Source of the DNA: Advenella sp. FME57
GTDB taxonomy: Bacteria > Pseudomonadota > Gammaproteobacteria > Burkholderiales > Burkholderiaceae_B
Direction of reading: 5' to 3'
NCBI RefSeq assembly: GCF_014897675.1
Contig: NZ_JABUXU010000003.1
Location: forward strand, 223,658-287,657
DNA length: 64,000 bases
The translations under genes and the position numbers were made by a program. Shown piece by piece: positions 1 through 8,900 of this stretch (the first letter of the stretch is position 1; every line of letters starts with the position of its first letter). The notes beneath the pieces were generated by a model, which was given only the letters and a program-made list of their open reading frames with translations, searched no databases and was not told the origin of the DNA.

Positions 1-620
1 CCTAGCGGCACCTTGACCGAGCCTTTGATGGTGCCGTTGGCTTGCCTGACCACCTTGGACGTGGCCGCTTCCAGGGCATGGCCAAAGGCGTAGTCGGTGG
101 TAATGAAGAACCAGTCCTTGCCGCCATTTTTGACCACAGACTTGCCTGTGCCGTTGGCCAGCGCATCGGTCGAATAGGTGTAGTGGATAATGTAAGGGGA
201 GCATTGCTTGCCGGTCAGGGCAGATGTGCCGCCGCCAGTAGAGATAAACAGTTTTTTCTTTTCAGTGGCTACGTTGGCCATGGCCAGGCTGACCGCAGAA
301 TTGGTCCCGCCGATCAGAATGTCCACTTTGTTCACATCCACCCATTCGCGCGATTTGGCGGCTGCAATATCGGCTTTATTCTGATGATCGGCATAAAGCA
401 GTTCAATTTTCTTGCCGTCGATGCTACCGCCCGCATCGCGGATTGCCATACGGATCGCCTGCACACCGCCCTGGCCGTCATAGTCGGCGTAGACCCCCGA
501 GATATCGGTTAGAAAACCGATTCGCACGACATCATCAGAGATGCCGGCGGCATGCGCCACGCCTGTGGAGGCAAGCAGCATGCCTGTTGCCAATGTGAAT
601 GTGTCTGTATTGTTCATCAT
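1..620 (-). CDS. ABC transporter substrate-binding protein (LivK-like), C-terminus outside window
   Basis: The leftward reading frame starts at an ATGATG pair (620 or 617) behind AAGGGAGAG and stays open to the window edge, giving about 206 residues. A signal peptide ending near AHA-AG is followed by VVRIGFLTDISGVYADYDG, typical of the periplasmic binding proteins of branched-chain amino acid/aromatic acid (HAAT) transporters. It is the last gene of the leftward benzoate operon and the second binding protein there (the other is at 4190-5359). It would bind the ligand in the periplasm and pass it to the LivHM-type permeases; benzoate or a related aromatic acid is inferred from context only. 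Confidence 0.9.
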   Translation of the reverse strand, partial: MMNNTDTFTLATGMLLASTGVAHAAGISDDVVRIGFLTDISGVYADYDGQGGVQAIRMAIRDAGGSIDGKKIELLYADHQNKADIAAAKSREWVDVNKVDILIGGTNSAVSLAMANVATEKKKLFISTGGGTSALTGKQCSPYIIHYTYSTDALANGTGKSVVKNGGKDWFFITTDYAFGHALEAATSKVVRQANGTIKGSVKVPL

Positions 621-762
621 TCTCTCCCTTTTATACTGTCTCTTTCGACTGTGTATCCGGCCAGGGCTCATCGCCGATAGCTGGCAGTTCTCTCGTTGAT
701 GCCGGGCAAGTCTTGTACCGGCCTGGCTGCGGTTATCTTTTTGGGTCTTGGCGCCACGACCG

Positions 763-1491
763 TCAGACGCCCAGATATTGGTGGATTTGAGAAGGGTCGT
801 TGCGCAGCTGCCTGGCGTCGCCTTCGAGCACAACCCGGCCTTTTTCCAGTACAACCAGGCGGTCCGCCTGATCCATCACTTTGCGATAATTGCGATCGAC
901 CACCATGGTCGCCAGGCCGCTGGTGCGGATGAGTCCGATGACGCGCCAGATTTCTTCCACAATCAGCGGCGCCAGGCCTTCGGTGGCTTCGTCCAGAATG
1001 ATGGCATCCGGATTGGTCATCAGCGCCCGGCCAATCGAAAGCATTTGCTGTTCGCCACCGGAGAGCTGGTCGCCCATGTTGTCCAGGCGCTCTGCAAGTC
1101 GGGGGAAGGTCTCCAGTATGCGATCGATGTCCCATGCGGTATTCCCGTCGCGGCCGGCGCGAGCGCACATCACCAGATTTTCTCGGACCGTCAGGTTGGG
1201 AAAAATGCCGCGGCCTTCAGGTACGTAGGCAATGCCCAACTGCGCTGCCTGATAGGGGCGGGCGCCGGACATTTGCTGCCGCTGCAGCTCAATCCGCCCG
1301 CTGCGTTGTTTGACATGGCCCAACAGGGTTCGTATCAGTGTGGATTTGCCCATGCCGTTGCGGCCCAGCAGGCCTACCGTCTCGCCGCGCCGCAGGTTAA
1401 AGTCGATGCCGTGCAGCACGTGGCTGGAACCGTACCAGGCGTGGATATCGCGCGCCAGAATGATGTCGTCTGTCATTGTTGCATTTGTCAT
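763..1491 (-). CDS. ABC transporter ATP-binding protein, LivF type
   Basis: A 242-residue cytoplasmic ATPase with Walker A GRNGMGKST (about residues 43-51), signature LSGGEQQM and Walker B IILDEATEGLAP, the pattern of LivF ATPases. It overlaps the preceding LivG-type gene by four bases (1488-1491), so the two are translationally coupled. With its partner it would power uptake through the LivH/LivM permeases. The operon also contains benzoate-CoA ligase, so an aromatic acid is the probable substrate (inference). Confidence 0.93.
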   Translation of the reverse strand: MTNATMTDDIILARDIHAWYGSSHVLHGIDFNLRRGETVGLLGRNGMGKSTLIRTLLGHVKQRSGRIELQRQQMSGARPYQAAQLGIAYVPEGRGIFPNLTVRENLVMCARAGRDGNTAWDIDRILETFPRLAERLDNMGDQLSGGEQQMLSIGRALMTNPDAIILDEATEGLAPLIVEEIWRVIGLIRTSGLATMVVDRNYRKVMDQADRLVVLEKGRVVLEGDARQLRNDPSQIHQYLGV

Positions 1492-2270
1492 ATCGCTAGG
1501 GTGCTCGAGTGTTCTGTTGCGTGATCGCTCTCGCCCAGATAGGCGGTCTGCACGGCGGTATTGTTGCGTATGTCATGGGGCAGTCCGCTAGCGAGCACCG
1601 CGCCGTTTACCATCACCGTCAGACGATCTGCAACGGCAAAAACCGCGTCCATGTCGTGTTCGATCAGCAAGATAGCCAGGTTCTTTTTCAGCCGGTGCAG
1701 CAGCGCCAGCATGCGTTCGGACTCTTCGGCCCCCATGCCAGCCAGCGGCTCGTCCAGCAGCAGCACCTCAGGTTGCTGGGCCAGGCACATGGCCACTTCA
1801 AGCTGTCGTTTCTGCCCGTGCGACAGGTTGGCAGCGACGCTCGCTGCATGTTCGCTCAGGCCCGCCTGTTCCAGCGCGTGGTCGGCCATCTCAAGGCTGC
1901 GCTGGCAATGTTGCGCGGCCGTCCAGACTTGCCACGGTTTCTGGATTTTTGCCTGGGCGGCAAGGCGGCAGTTTTCGCGCACGCTCAGTGGCAGAAAAAT
2001 ATTGTTGCGCTGATAGCTGCGGCCCACGCCTGCCTGTGATCTTGCCGGCTGTGACCACTTGCTGATTTCTTTGCCGCGCAAGAACACCTGGCCATCGGTG
2101 AGCGGCAGTTCGCCTGACAGCAGATAGGTTAGTGTCGATTTGCCGGCCCCGTTTGTGCCGATCACCGCCAGGATTTCCCCCTCGAACAACTGCAGCGATA
2201 CGTTGTTTACCGCAAGCAGCGCACCGAATTTTCGGGTCACATTCCTGGCTTCAAGTAATGCAGTCGTCAT
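1488..2270 (-). CDS. ABC transporter ATP-binding protein, LivG type
   Basis: A 260-residue ATPase when started at the ATG at 2270, which overlaps the LivM stop by four bases (ATGA). A longer frame extends upstream, but that part lies inside livM and lacks ABC features. Walker A is GTNGAGKST, the signature is LSHGQKRQ (LSHGQ in place of LSGGQ, usual for LivG) and Walker B is LLLDEPLAGMG. It pairs with the LivF-type ATPase as the second nucleotide-binding subunit of the importer. Confidence 0.92.
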   Translation of the reverse strand: MTTALLEARNVTRKFGALLAVNNVSLQLFEGEILAVIGTNGAGKSTLTYLLSGELPLTDGQVFLRGKEISKWSQPARSQAGVGRSYQRNNIFLPLSVRENCRLAAQAKIQKPWQVWTAAQHCQRSLEMADHALEQAGLSEHAASVAANLSHGQKRQLEVAMCLAQQPEVLLLDEPLAGMGAEESERMLALLHRLKKNLAILLIEHDMDAVFAVADRLTVMVNGAVLASGLPHDIRNNTAVQTAYLGESDHATEHSSTLAI

Positions 2271-3259
2271 TGGGTTGCGCCTCCCTTGTTTGCGCTGCGA
2301 GCGCGCCATTCCCGCAGTTGCCGGGGCAGGCCAGCCAGGCCATAGGGCATGAGCATGACCACGAAAATAATAAAGCCACCCAACAGCAACTGCCAGTGCT
2401 TGGTGAGGGCGGTAAACCATTCTGACAGCAGCACAAAAGCGAAGGCGCCAATAATTGCCCCGCCCAGGCTGCCCAGGCCACCCAGAATGATCATGAGCAA
2501 TACATTGCCAGACTGATGCCAGGACAACAGTTCCGGATTGACATAGCCGTATTGGCATGCATACAGGAACCCGGCCAGGCCTGCCAGCATCCCGCTAATG
2601 ACAAAACTGGCAATCTTGTAGGCGGTTGATTCGAATCCGGCGGCGCGCATGCGTAGCTGGTTGTGCTTGATGCCGACAAAGGCATGGCCCAGGCGGGAAC
2701 GCAGAATCAGCTGCAGAATGACGACTGTGATAATAAGCAATGCCAGAGTGAACCAGTAAAAAGTATTGCCCGACTCAAGATCAAAGGGCTGCCACTGCAA
2801 AATGGAAAAATCAGGTTTGAAATAAATATAGGTGCCGTCGGAGCCGCCGAAGATTTCGATGTCATGAAAAACGAAGTAGACCAGTTGTCCGAAGGCCAGC
2901 GTAACCATGATGAAATAGACGCCATAGCTGCGCATGACCAGCATGCCGATCAGCAGCGCCAGCAGCCCGGCGCCGCCAATGCAAATGGCCATCAGCAGCC
3001 AGCCATTGCCCGCTTCCGATTCGGGCGAGAAGGTCGCGACCATATAGGCGGCAAAGCCAAGAAAGGCAGCATGCCCCAGACTTACCAGGCCGGTGAAGCC
3101 CACCAGCAGTTGCAGGCTGAGCGCAAAGATGCTCAGGATCATGATTTTCGTGACCAGATCGCCGTGGTATTTGCTGCCGATAGGCTCGGGCAGCAGCGGC
3201 AGCAGTGCCAGCAGGGCCAGACCGATTATCCACAAAAAAAGATTGTTCTTTGTAATCAT
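2267..3259 (-). CDS. Branched-chain/aromatic acid ABC transporter permease, LivM type
   Basis: A 330-residue inner-membrane protein with about ten hydrophobic segments and the LivM-type core containing GLVSLGHAAFLGFAAY and the coupling region GLGSLGGAIIGAF. It follows the LivH gene with only a two-base gap and overlaps the LivG start, so it belongs to one polycistronic unit. It forms the translocation pore together with the LivH-type permease. Confidence 0.92.
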   Translation of the reverse strand: MITKNNLFLWIIGLALLALLPLLPEPIGSKYHGDLVTKIMILSIFALSLQLLVGFTGLVSLGHAAFLGFAAYMVATFSPESEAGNGWLLMAICIGGAGLLALLIGMLVMRSYGVYFIMVTLAFGQLVYFVFHDIEIFGGSDGTYIYFKPDFSILQWQPFDLESGNTFYWFTLALLIITVVILQLILRSRLGHAFVGIKHNQLRMRAAGFESTAYKIASFVISGMLAGLAGFLYACQYGYVNPELLSWHQSGNVLLMIILGGLGSLGGAIIGAFAFVLLSEWFTALTKHWQLLLGGFIIFVVMLMPYGLAGLPRQLREWRARSANKGGATQ

Positions 3260-3261
3260 GG

Positions 3262-4131
3262 TCAGGTTCCCTGTTTGAACAGACCCTGGGGCTTGAACAG
3301 CAGCACCAGCACCATAAGCAGATAGACCAGCGCGCCTGCACCTTCGGGCCAGAGTACTTTACCAAAGGTGTCGACGAAGCCGATCAGCAGCGCAGCAACC
3401 AGCGCGCCCTTGATGGAGCCGATGCCGCCAATGACCACGACCACGAAACAGATAATCAATTCATTGCCGCCCATGCCGGGGTAGACTGATGACACTGGGG
3501 CCGAGAGCATGCCGGCAAAGATAGCCAGCGCGACACCGGCTGCAAATACGCTGCGGTACAGTACCGAGATGTTGACGCCCAGCGACTGCACCATCTCGCG
3601 ATTGGTGGCGCCGGCACGGATTTTCATGCCCAGGCGGGTATGCTTGATCAACAGGTACATGCCAATTGCAATGACCAGGCAGACAAGCGAAATGAACAGT
3701 CGGTAGACCGGATAGCTCAGCCCGTTGCCAAGTGCGATAGAGCCGGCGAGCCAGCCTGGCGGGCTGACGCCGTGTACATCGTCGCCCAGCAGAATGCTGC
3801 GCAGCGCTTCAAATACCAGAATCAGCCCGTAGGTCATCAGCACTTGCAACAGATGCTCGCGCTCGTAAAGAAAGCTGAAAAAGCCCCACTCCAGCAAGTA
3901 ACCGAAGGCCAGAGCCAGAATAATACCCAGCACCAGCGCAACGGCAAAGTTATCGATATACATGCCCAGCGCATATATAAGATACGCGCCGATCATGAAG
4001 AAACTGCCGTGCGCCAGGTTGATGACACCCATAATGCCGAAAATCAGCGTCAGCCCGCTGGCGATCAAAAACAGCAGCAGCCCGTACTGCACGCTGTTCA
4101 GACACTGAATCAGAAATGTTGTTATATCCAT
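3262..4131 (-). CDS. Branched-chain/aromatic acid ABC transporter permease, LivH type
   Basis: A 289-residue multi-pass membrane protein from the ATG at 4131 (MDITTFLIQCLNSVQYG). An upstream in-frame ATG at 4182 lies inside the 3' half of the hairpin at 4149-4182 and would add non-hydrophobic residues, so it is rejected as the start. GVINLAHGSFFMIGAY and GGIGSIKGAL match the LivH family. It is separated from the binding-protein gene upstream by the hairpin. Confidence 0.92.
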   Translation of the reverse strand: MDITTFLIQCLNSVQYGLLLFLIASGLTLIFGIMGVINLAHGSFFMIGAYLIYALGMYIDNFAVALVLGIILALAFGYLLEWGFFSFLYEREHLLQVLMTYGLILVFEALRSILLGDDVHGVSPPGWLAGSIALGNGLSYPVYRLFISLVCLVIAIGMYLLIKHTRLGMKIRAGATNREMVQSLGVNISVLYRSVFAAGVALAIFAGMLSAPVSSVYPGMGGNELIICFVVVVIGGIGSIKGALVAALLIGFVDTFGKVLWPEGAGALVYLLMVLVLLFKPQGLFKQGT

Positions 4132-4148
4132 ATGTGATCCGAAGAAAG

Positions 4149-4182
4149 GTGCGTGCGCACGGATCAGCCCGTGCGCACGCAC
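4149..4182 (-). promoter_or_regulatory. Intra-operon stem-loop between binding-protein and permease genes
   Basis: GTGCGTGCGCAC (4149-4160) and GTGCGCACGCAC (4171-4182) form a perfect 12-bp stem with a 10-base loop directly after the stop of the binding-protein gene. There is no long T-run, so partial termination or 3'-end protection of the upstream message is likelier than full termination. Such elements commonly let the binding protein be made in excess over the permease. Confidence 0.7.
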
Positions 4183-4189
4183 TTTCGGT

Positions 4190-5359
4190 TTACTTGCTCA
4201 GCTTGCAGCCTTTGGCCGGATCTTCCAGATTGGCTACGGCGACACCCAGACTCTTGTTGTGGTTGCCCACGACTTCACGCAGATAGATGTTCTGCACCGG
4301 ATTGTGCGCCTTGGACATGGTGAACGGTCCGCGCGGGCTGTCCACCTTGGCCTGTTCCATCCCTTCGATGACCGAATCCTTGTTCTTGATATCACCCTTG
4401 GCGTGGTTTAAACCGGCTGCCAGCAACTGGGCAGCATCGTATCCCTGCACCGCGTATACGTCCGGCTCCATGCTGAACTTTTCCTGGTAGTGCTTGCGGA
4501 ACGCCTTGTCTTTCGGATTGTCCAGTTCATCGGCATAGTGCAGGGTGGTGAGCATGCCCTTGGCTGCATCGCCCTGGGCCTGGAGTGTGCCGTCGGTCAA
4601 AAAGCCTGGGCCATAGAGCGGGATCGTCTTGCGCAGGCCCGAGGCATCGTAATCCTTCACGAATTTGACGGCACCGCCACCAGCAAAGAAAGCAAAGACG
4701 GCATCCGGTTTCAATGAGGAGATTTCAGTCAGCAGCGATTGGAATTCCACGTTGGGGAAGGGCAGCGTGAGCTCTTTGATCACTTTGCCGCCCTTGGCTT
4801 CGAAACCTTCGCGGAAACCATCGGCCGCCTCGGTGCCGGCGGCGTATTTCCAGTTGATGGTAACAGCGGTTTTATGCTTTTGCTTTTCGGCGGCAACAAT
4901 GCCCATGCCATAGGCGGGCTGCCAATTGGTGAATGAGCTGCGGAAGATGTTTTTGGCACACAGCGGCCCGGTGAGCATATCTGCACCGGCGTTGGGAATA
5001 ATGTAGATGACGCCGCTGTCACGAGCGATTTTCGCCATCCCCATGGCCACCCCGGAATGCACTGTGCCTACCAGCACATCGACCTTGTCGCGCTGCACCA
5101 GCCGGTTGGTGTTCTCCGGCGCCTTGGCCGGATCAGATTCGTCATCGACAGCAAAATATTGTATCTGCTGGCCGCCCAGTTTGCCGCCCTGTTCCTCGAC
5201 ATACAGTTTAAAGCCATTTTCGATCGCCTTGCCAAGCGCCGCATAGGTGCCTGTGGCTGGCAGCATGAGGCCCACCTTGACCTCGGCCTGCGCCGCCTGA
5301 CCCAATCCCCCGGCCAGCATGATCGCTGTCGCGATCGTGGCTTTTCTCACATTATTCAT
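4190..5359 (-). CDS. ABC transporter substrate-binding protein, probable benzoate/aromatic acid binding
   Basis: A 389-residue periplasmic binding protein of the LivK/amide-binding type. The signal peptide ends near QAAQA-EVKVGLMLPATGTYAALG. The fold is the usual two-lobed type I periplasmic binding protein. It lies between benzoate-CoA ligase and the LivH-type permease and is probably the primary binding protein of the importer. It is different in sequence from the second binding protein at the left edge, so the transporter may accept two ligands (inference). Confidence 0.92.
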   Translation of the reverse strand: MNNVRKATIATAIMLAGGLGQAAQAEVKVGLMLPATGTYAALGKAIENGFKLYVEEQGGKLGGQQIQYFAVDDESDPAKAPENTNRLVQRDKVDVLVGTVHSGVAMGMAKIARDSGVIYIIPNAGADMLTGPLCAKNIFRSSFTNWQPAYGMGIVAAEKQKHKTAVTINWKYAAGTEAADGFREGFEAKGGKVIKELTLPFPNVEFQSLLTEISSLKPDAVFAFFAGGGAVKFVKDYDASGLRKTIPLYGPGFLTDGTLQAQGDAAKGMLTTLHYADELDNPKDKAFRKHYQEKFSMEPDVYAVQGYDAAQLLAAGLNHAKGDIKNKDSVIEGMEQAKVDSPRGPFTMSKAHNPVQNIYLREVVGNHNKSLGVAVANLEDPAKGCKLSK

Positions 5360-5511
5360 TGTCCTGTCTCCTGAATGTACGACTGTTTTTTATGATGACT
5401 GCTTATTTGTGTTGCCACGAACGACGCCGCTTGTCGCGATCCTGGTACCGCATTTCCAGGATCACGGCATACCTTGCGATAGCCCGCTATGCCTGCCTTT
5501 TGGTTGATGAC

Positions 5512-7086
5512 TTACGCCACCTCATGCTGATTCATTTCACGCAGACGGAAGCGCTGGATTTTGCCGGTTGCCGTTTTGGGCAGCTCATCCAGAAATTCAA
5601 TGCTGCGTGGATATTTGTGCGGCGCCAGCCGGGATTTGACAAAGGCCTTGAGCGCATCCCTGAGCGTGTCGTCGGCCGCCGGCGCCGTTTCCTTGAGCAC
5701 CACATAGGCGCGGGTCTTGACCAGCCCCTGCGAGTCAGTAACGCCGATCACGGCCGCCTCCAGGACGGCTTCATGCTCAATGAGCGTCGCCTCCACTTCG
5801 AAGGGAGACACATACTGTCCGCTCACCTTCAGCATGTCGTCGCTGCGACCCGCATAGGTGTAATAGCCGTCGGCATCGCGCGAATACTTGTCGCCACTCT
5901 TGGTCCACTCCCCCTGAAATGTTGCTCTTGTCTTTTCCCGGTTGTTCCAGTACATGAGGGCAGCGCTTTTTCCCTTGACGTACAGATCGCCGATTTCGCC
6001 ATCTGCGACGATAGCACCTTGCTCGTCGCGAAGCTCGAGTTCATAGCCGGGTACGGGTTTTCCTGTGGTGCCATAGCGGATGTCATCGGGCCTGTTGGAC
6101 AGAAAAATATGCAGCATTTCGGTCGAGCCGATGCCATCGATGATATGACAGCCGAAATGGGCCGTGAAGCGCTCGCCAAGCTCCCGTGGCAGCGCCTCGC
6201 CGGCTGACGAACACATGCGCAATTGCACCTCGTCGCGGGTGGGCGTATTGGCAGCGGCCAGCATGCCGGCATAACCGGTTGGTGCGCCGCAAAATACAGT
6301 AGGCTGATGTTTGCGCATCGCCTCAAAGACGGCCTCCGGGGTGGGGCGGCCCTCGATCAGAATCACGCTGGCACCTACGCCCAGCGGGAAGGTCAGGGCA
6401 TTGCCCAGCCCGTAGGCAAAAAACAGCTTTGCAGCTGAGAGAATACGGTCCGATTCGGTCAGCCGCAGCAGGTCCTGTGCATAATAGCGAATCGTCCAGT
6501 AGGGGTTGGCATGACTATGTATGGTGCCTTTAGGCTTGCCGGTCGAACCCGAAGAGTACAGCCAGAAGGCCGGTTCGTCGGCTTGGGTGCTACAGGGACG
6601 GTGACAGGGCGTGGCCGCGGCCAGCACCTGGTCCATGCTCAACTGGCCATGCGAGAGTTCACCTTGCGGGCGCGACACGAGGATATGCTTGATTTCGTGC
6701 TCTGCTTCGCTCATGGCCTGAGCCAGCACCGGTAGCAGCGCGGCCGACACCATCGCGGCCTGGCAGCGACTGTCTTCAATGATGTATTTATAGTCCTGTG
6801 GTGTCAGCAGGGTATTGATGGCAACCGGCACGATACCGGCATGAATGGCGCCCAGGAAGGCGACAGGCCAGTCTGTGCAATCGTTCATCAGCAGCAGCAC
6901 CCGTTCCTCGCGGTGCACGCCGAGGTTTTTCAGTACAGAGGTCAGGCGCCGCACTTTGTCAAAAAGCGCCTCATAGGTCAATGTGCCGTTGCTATCGATG
7001 TACGCAAGGCGATCCAGACGGTGCTGGTTGGTTTGCATCAGATAGTCGGCAATATTGAACTGATTGCTGTTTTCAGGGGTCTGCAT
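5512..7086 (-). CDS. bclA: Benzoate-CoA ligase
   Basis: A 524-residue acyl-adenylate-forming enzyme. The AMP-binding motif YSSGSTGKPKG is at about residues 177-187, and the C-terminal lysine region LPKTATGKIQR is present. Length and sequence style match benzoate-CoA ligases (BclA/BadA), which convert benzoate, ATP and CoA to benzoyl-CoA, the entry step for both the box and the anaerobic pathways. The neighbouring boxCBA genes support this assignment. It is transcribed leftwards, downstream of the DUF4863 gene and ahead of the transporter. A related benzoate analogue such as 2-aminobenzoate cannot be excluded. Confidence 0.92.
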   Translation of the reverse strand: MQTPENSNQFNIADYLMQTNQHRLDRLAYIDSNGTLTYEALFDKVRRLTSVLKNLGVHREERVLLLMNDCTDWPVAFLGAIHAGIVPVAINTLLTPQDYKYIIEDSRCQAAMVSAALLPVLAQAMSEAEHEIKHILVSRPQGELSHGQLSMDQVLAAATPCHRPCSTQADEPAFWLYSSGSTGKPKGTIHSHANPYWTIRYYAQDLLRLTESDRILSAAKLFFAYGLGNALTFPLGVGASVILIEGRPTPEAVFEAMRKHQPTVFCGAPTGYAGMLAAANTPTRDEVQLRMCSSAGEALPRELGERFTAHFGCHIIDGIGSTEMLHIFLSNRPDDIRYGTTGKPVPGYELELRDEQGAIVADGEIGDLYVKGKSAALMYWNNREKTRATFQGEWTKSGDKYSRDADGYYTYAGRSDDMLKVSGQYVSPFEVEATLIEHEAVLEAAVIGVTDSQGLVKTRAYVVLKETAPAADDTLRDALKAFVKSRLAPHKYPRSIEFLDELPKTATGKIQRFRLREMNQHEVA

Positions 7087-7246
7087 GGTTAACTCCGCTA
7101 AATGCCTGGCTGCTTATTGCCAGCTCACTACAAGTTGTTGGCACTGCCGCGCTGCGAGTGGATCGATTGGCTGTCTTTATCGGCTTTGCGCTATCTCGAT
7201 ACGGCTGCAGCCTGGTTATCGACAGGATCTGAAGTCCTTTGGCCTG

Positions 7247-7717
7247 TCATTGCTGTTGCGCCGTGAATTCTATTTTTCCTTCCGGCAGCAAATACAGCAC
7301 ATGGGCTGCGCCGTTGCTGACGGTGGGATAATGTGCGGAGTCCGGGGCGTAGACCTTCCAGCCGGCATCACAACCATCAAACCGGGCGCCGGGGGTGATC
7401 GGCATGATCAGATCGATTTCGCCATTGGGATGACGGTGATGGGGACCGCGGATATCCAGCATGCTCACCACATCTACGGAAAATCCGTGGGTCGCTTCGG
7501 ACGGCTTGCTCACCCGGCCGTATTTGAGTCCCTGCGCTTCGTGCTTGCACATCCAGCCATCCTGCACGCCTTCAATACAGGCCGCGCTGATGTCGCGATA
7601 CCACTGGCTATCCGCACCGTAGTGGCTATTGAGCCAGACCTGTAACGTCTCATCCAGCGGACGGTTTGCGATTTGCCAGGTTACTGCCTGGATGAGCGTG
7701 TCGAAATGTTCACGCAT
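7247..7717 (-). CDS. DUF4863 family protein, first gene of the leftward benzoate operon
   Basis: A 156-residue cytoplasmic protein from the ATG at 7717, preceded by AAGGAG seven bases upstream; the in-frame extension to 7858 crosses the TGCA operator region and is rejected. The C-terminal half contains GPHHRHPNGEIDLIMP and a cupin-like pattern. DUF4863 genes are often found beside box genes; I recall the family includes 4-hydroxylaminobenzoate lyase, but this is from memory. A role in aromatic acid metabolism fits the context, but the reaction is unknown. Confidence 0.8.
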   Translation of the reverse strand: MREHFDTLIQAVTWQIANRPLDETLQVWLNSHYGADSQWYRDISAACIEGVQDGWMCKHEAQGLKYGRVSKPSEATHGFSVDVVSMLDIRGPHHRHPNGEIDLIMPITPGARFDGCDAGWKVYAPDSAHYPTVSNGAAHVLYLLPEGKIEFTAQQQ

Positions 7718-7751
7718 GCTGAAAGTCTCCTTAACACCTGATTTTTTTTCG

Positions 7752-7789
7752 TGCATTATTTTGCATGTAGATGATAAGATATGCATGCA
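7752..7789. promoter_or_regulatory. Probable BoxR operator in the divergent DUF4863/boxR intergenic region
   Basis: TGCA at 7752 and 7762 gives a TGCA-N6-TGCA direct repeat (10-bp period). TGCATGCA follows at 7782-7789, 20 bp further on, so all the half-sites lie on one face of the helix. TGCA repeats are the known target of the related BzdR/BoxR regulators. The same TGCA-N6-TGCA arrangement recurs upstream of boxC. Confidence 0.65.
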
Positions 7790-7861
7790 GTTAAAATCAG
7801 TCAAGATTTTTGCTCTATCTTTAGGGAAAACACTAGCTCCCGATTTACGAAATGGCACGCT

Positions 7862-8776
7862 ATGACGCTGGAAAATTCATTTGAAATAGATCCGATGGAA
7901 GACAAGACGCCGCTGTTGCGGGCGTTGGGTGAACGGATCCGCTCACTGCGAGCGCGCAAGGGGATCACGCGCAAGAAGCTGGCGAGTCTGGCGGGCATTT
8001 CCGAGCGCCATATGGCCAATCTTGAGCTGGGTACCGGCAACGCAACCATACTGGTGCTGCATCAGGTCGCCCAGGCGCTGACCTGCTCGCTGGCCGAACT
8101 CATCGGCGACGTTACCACCTCGTCGCCCGAGTGGCTGATGATCCGGGAGTTGCTGGAGAACCGCAGCGAGAAGGACCTGCATAAAGTGCGGCTGCGACTG
8201 ATTGAACTGTTCGGCGCTGACAAGACCCCGGGCTCGCGCCTGTCACGCATTGCCCTGATTGGCCTGCGCGGCGCAGGTAAATCTACGCTGGGCCGCATGC
8301 TTGCGGACCGGTTGGGCTATCCGTTTATCGAGCTGTCCCATGAAATTGAACAGACGACCGGTTGCAGCATCAACGAGATTCATTCGCTGTACGGTCCCGT
8401 GGCCTACCGTCGCTATGAGCGACGCGCGCTGGAAGAAACCATCCAGCTTTATCCTGAAGTAGTGATTGCCACGCCGGGCGGGCTGGTTTCCGAAGCGGCC
8501 ACCTACAATAATCTATTGGAGCATTGTCTGACGGTCTGGCTGCAGGCCACGCCGCGCGAGCACATGGACCGCGTCATCGCCCAGGGAGATTTCCGTCCCA
8601 TGTCCGGCAGCAAGGAAGCCATGCACGATCTGAAACTGATTCTGGAGGGCAGGGTGGCCTTCTACAGCAAGGCGGACGTGCATCTGGATACCAGTCTTCA
8701 GCCTCTTGAAGAGACCTTTGACGCACTGTTTGCGAAAGTCCAGGCAGCCCGCCAGTCAGCCGAAGTATTGACCTGA
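7862..8776 (+). CDS. boxR: BoxR/BzdR-type transcriptional repressor with shikimate-kinase-like domain
   Basis: A 304-residue regulator from the ATG at 7862. The N-terminus is an XRE-type helix-turn-helix (about residues 20-80: RIRSLRARKGITRKKLASLA). The C-terminal domain resembles shikimate kinase, with P-loop GLRGAGKST and IELSHEIEQ. This two-domain architecture defines BzdR/BoxR, which repress benzoate genes until benzoyl-CoA binds the kinase-like domain. It lies between the ligase/transporter operon and boxCBA and probably controls both through the TGCA sites. An alternative start at 7781 overlaps the operator and is unlikely. Confidence 0.93.
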   Translation: MTLENSFEIDPMEDKTPLLRALGERIRSLRARKGITRKKLASLAGISERHMANLELGTGNATILVLHQVAQALTCSLAELIGDVTTSSPEWLMIRELLENRSEKDLHKVRLRLIELFGADKTPGSRLSRIALIGLRGAGKSTLGRMLADRLGYPFIELSHEIEQTTGCSINEIHSLYGPVAYRRYERRALEETIQLYPEVVIATPGGLVSEAATYNNLLEHCLTVWLQATPREHMDRVIAQGDFRPMSGSKEAMHDLKLILEGRVAFYSKADVHLDTSLQPLEETFDALFAKVQAARQSAEVLT

Positions 8777-8816
8777 TTCTACGTGAATGCCTAGGGTAAG
8801 TCCCTAGTTAAACGGC

Positions 8817-8880
8817 TTGACCACCTATAGAATCATGCAATATAGTGCCTCTAATGACAAACAAAATGCAATGAAATGCA
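8817..8880 (+). promoter_or_regulatory. boxCBA promoter with overlapping BoxR sites
   Basis: TTGACC (8817-8822) and TATAGT (8841-8846) with an 18-bp spacer form a sigma-70-like promoter. One TGCA (8836-8839) lies in the spacer, and TGCA-N6-TGCA (8867-8880) lies just downstream of the expected start site. A repressor bound there would block transcription, as expected for BoxR control. Confidence 0.6.
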
Positions 8881-8900
8881 TGACTCTATTGGAGACAGCC

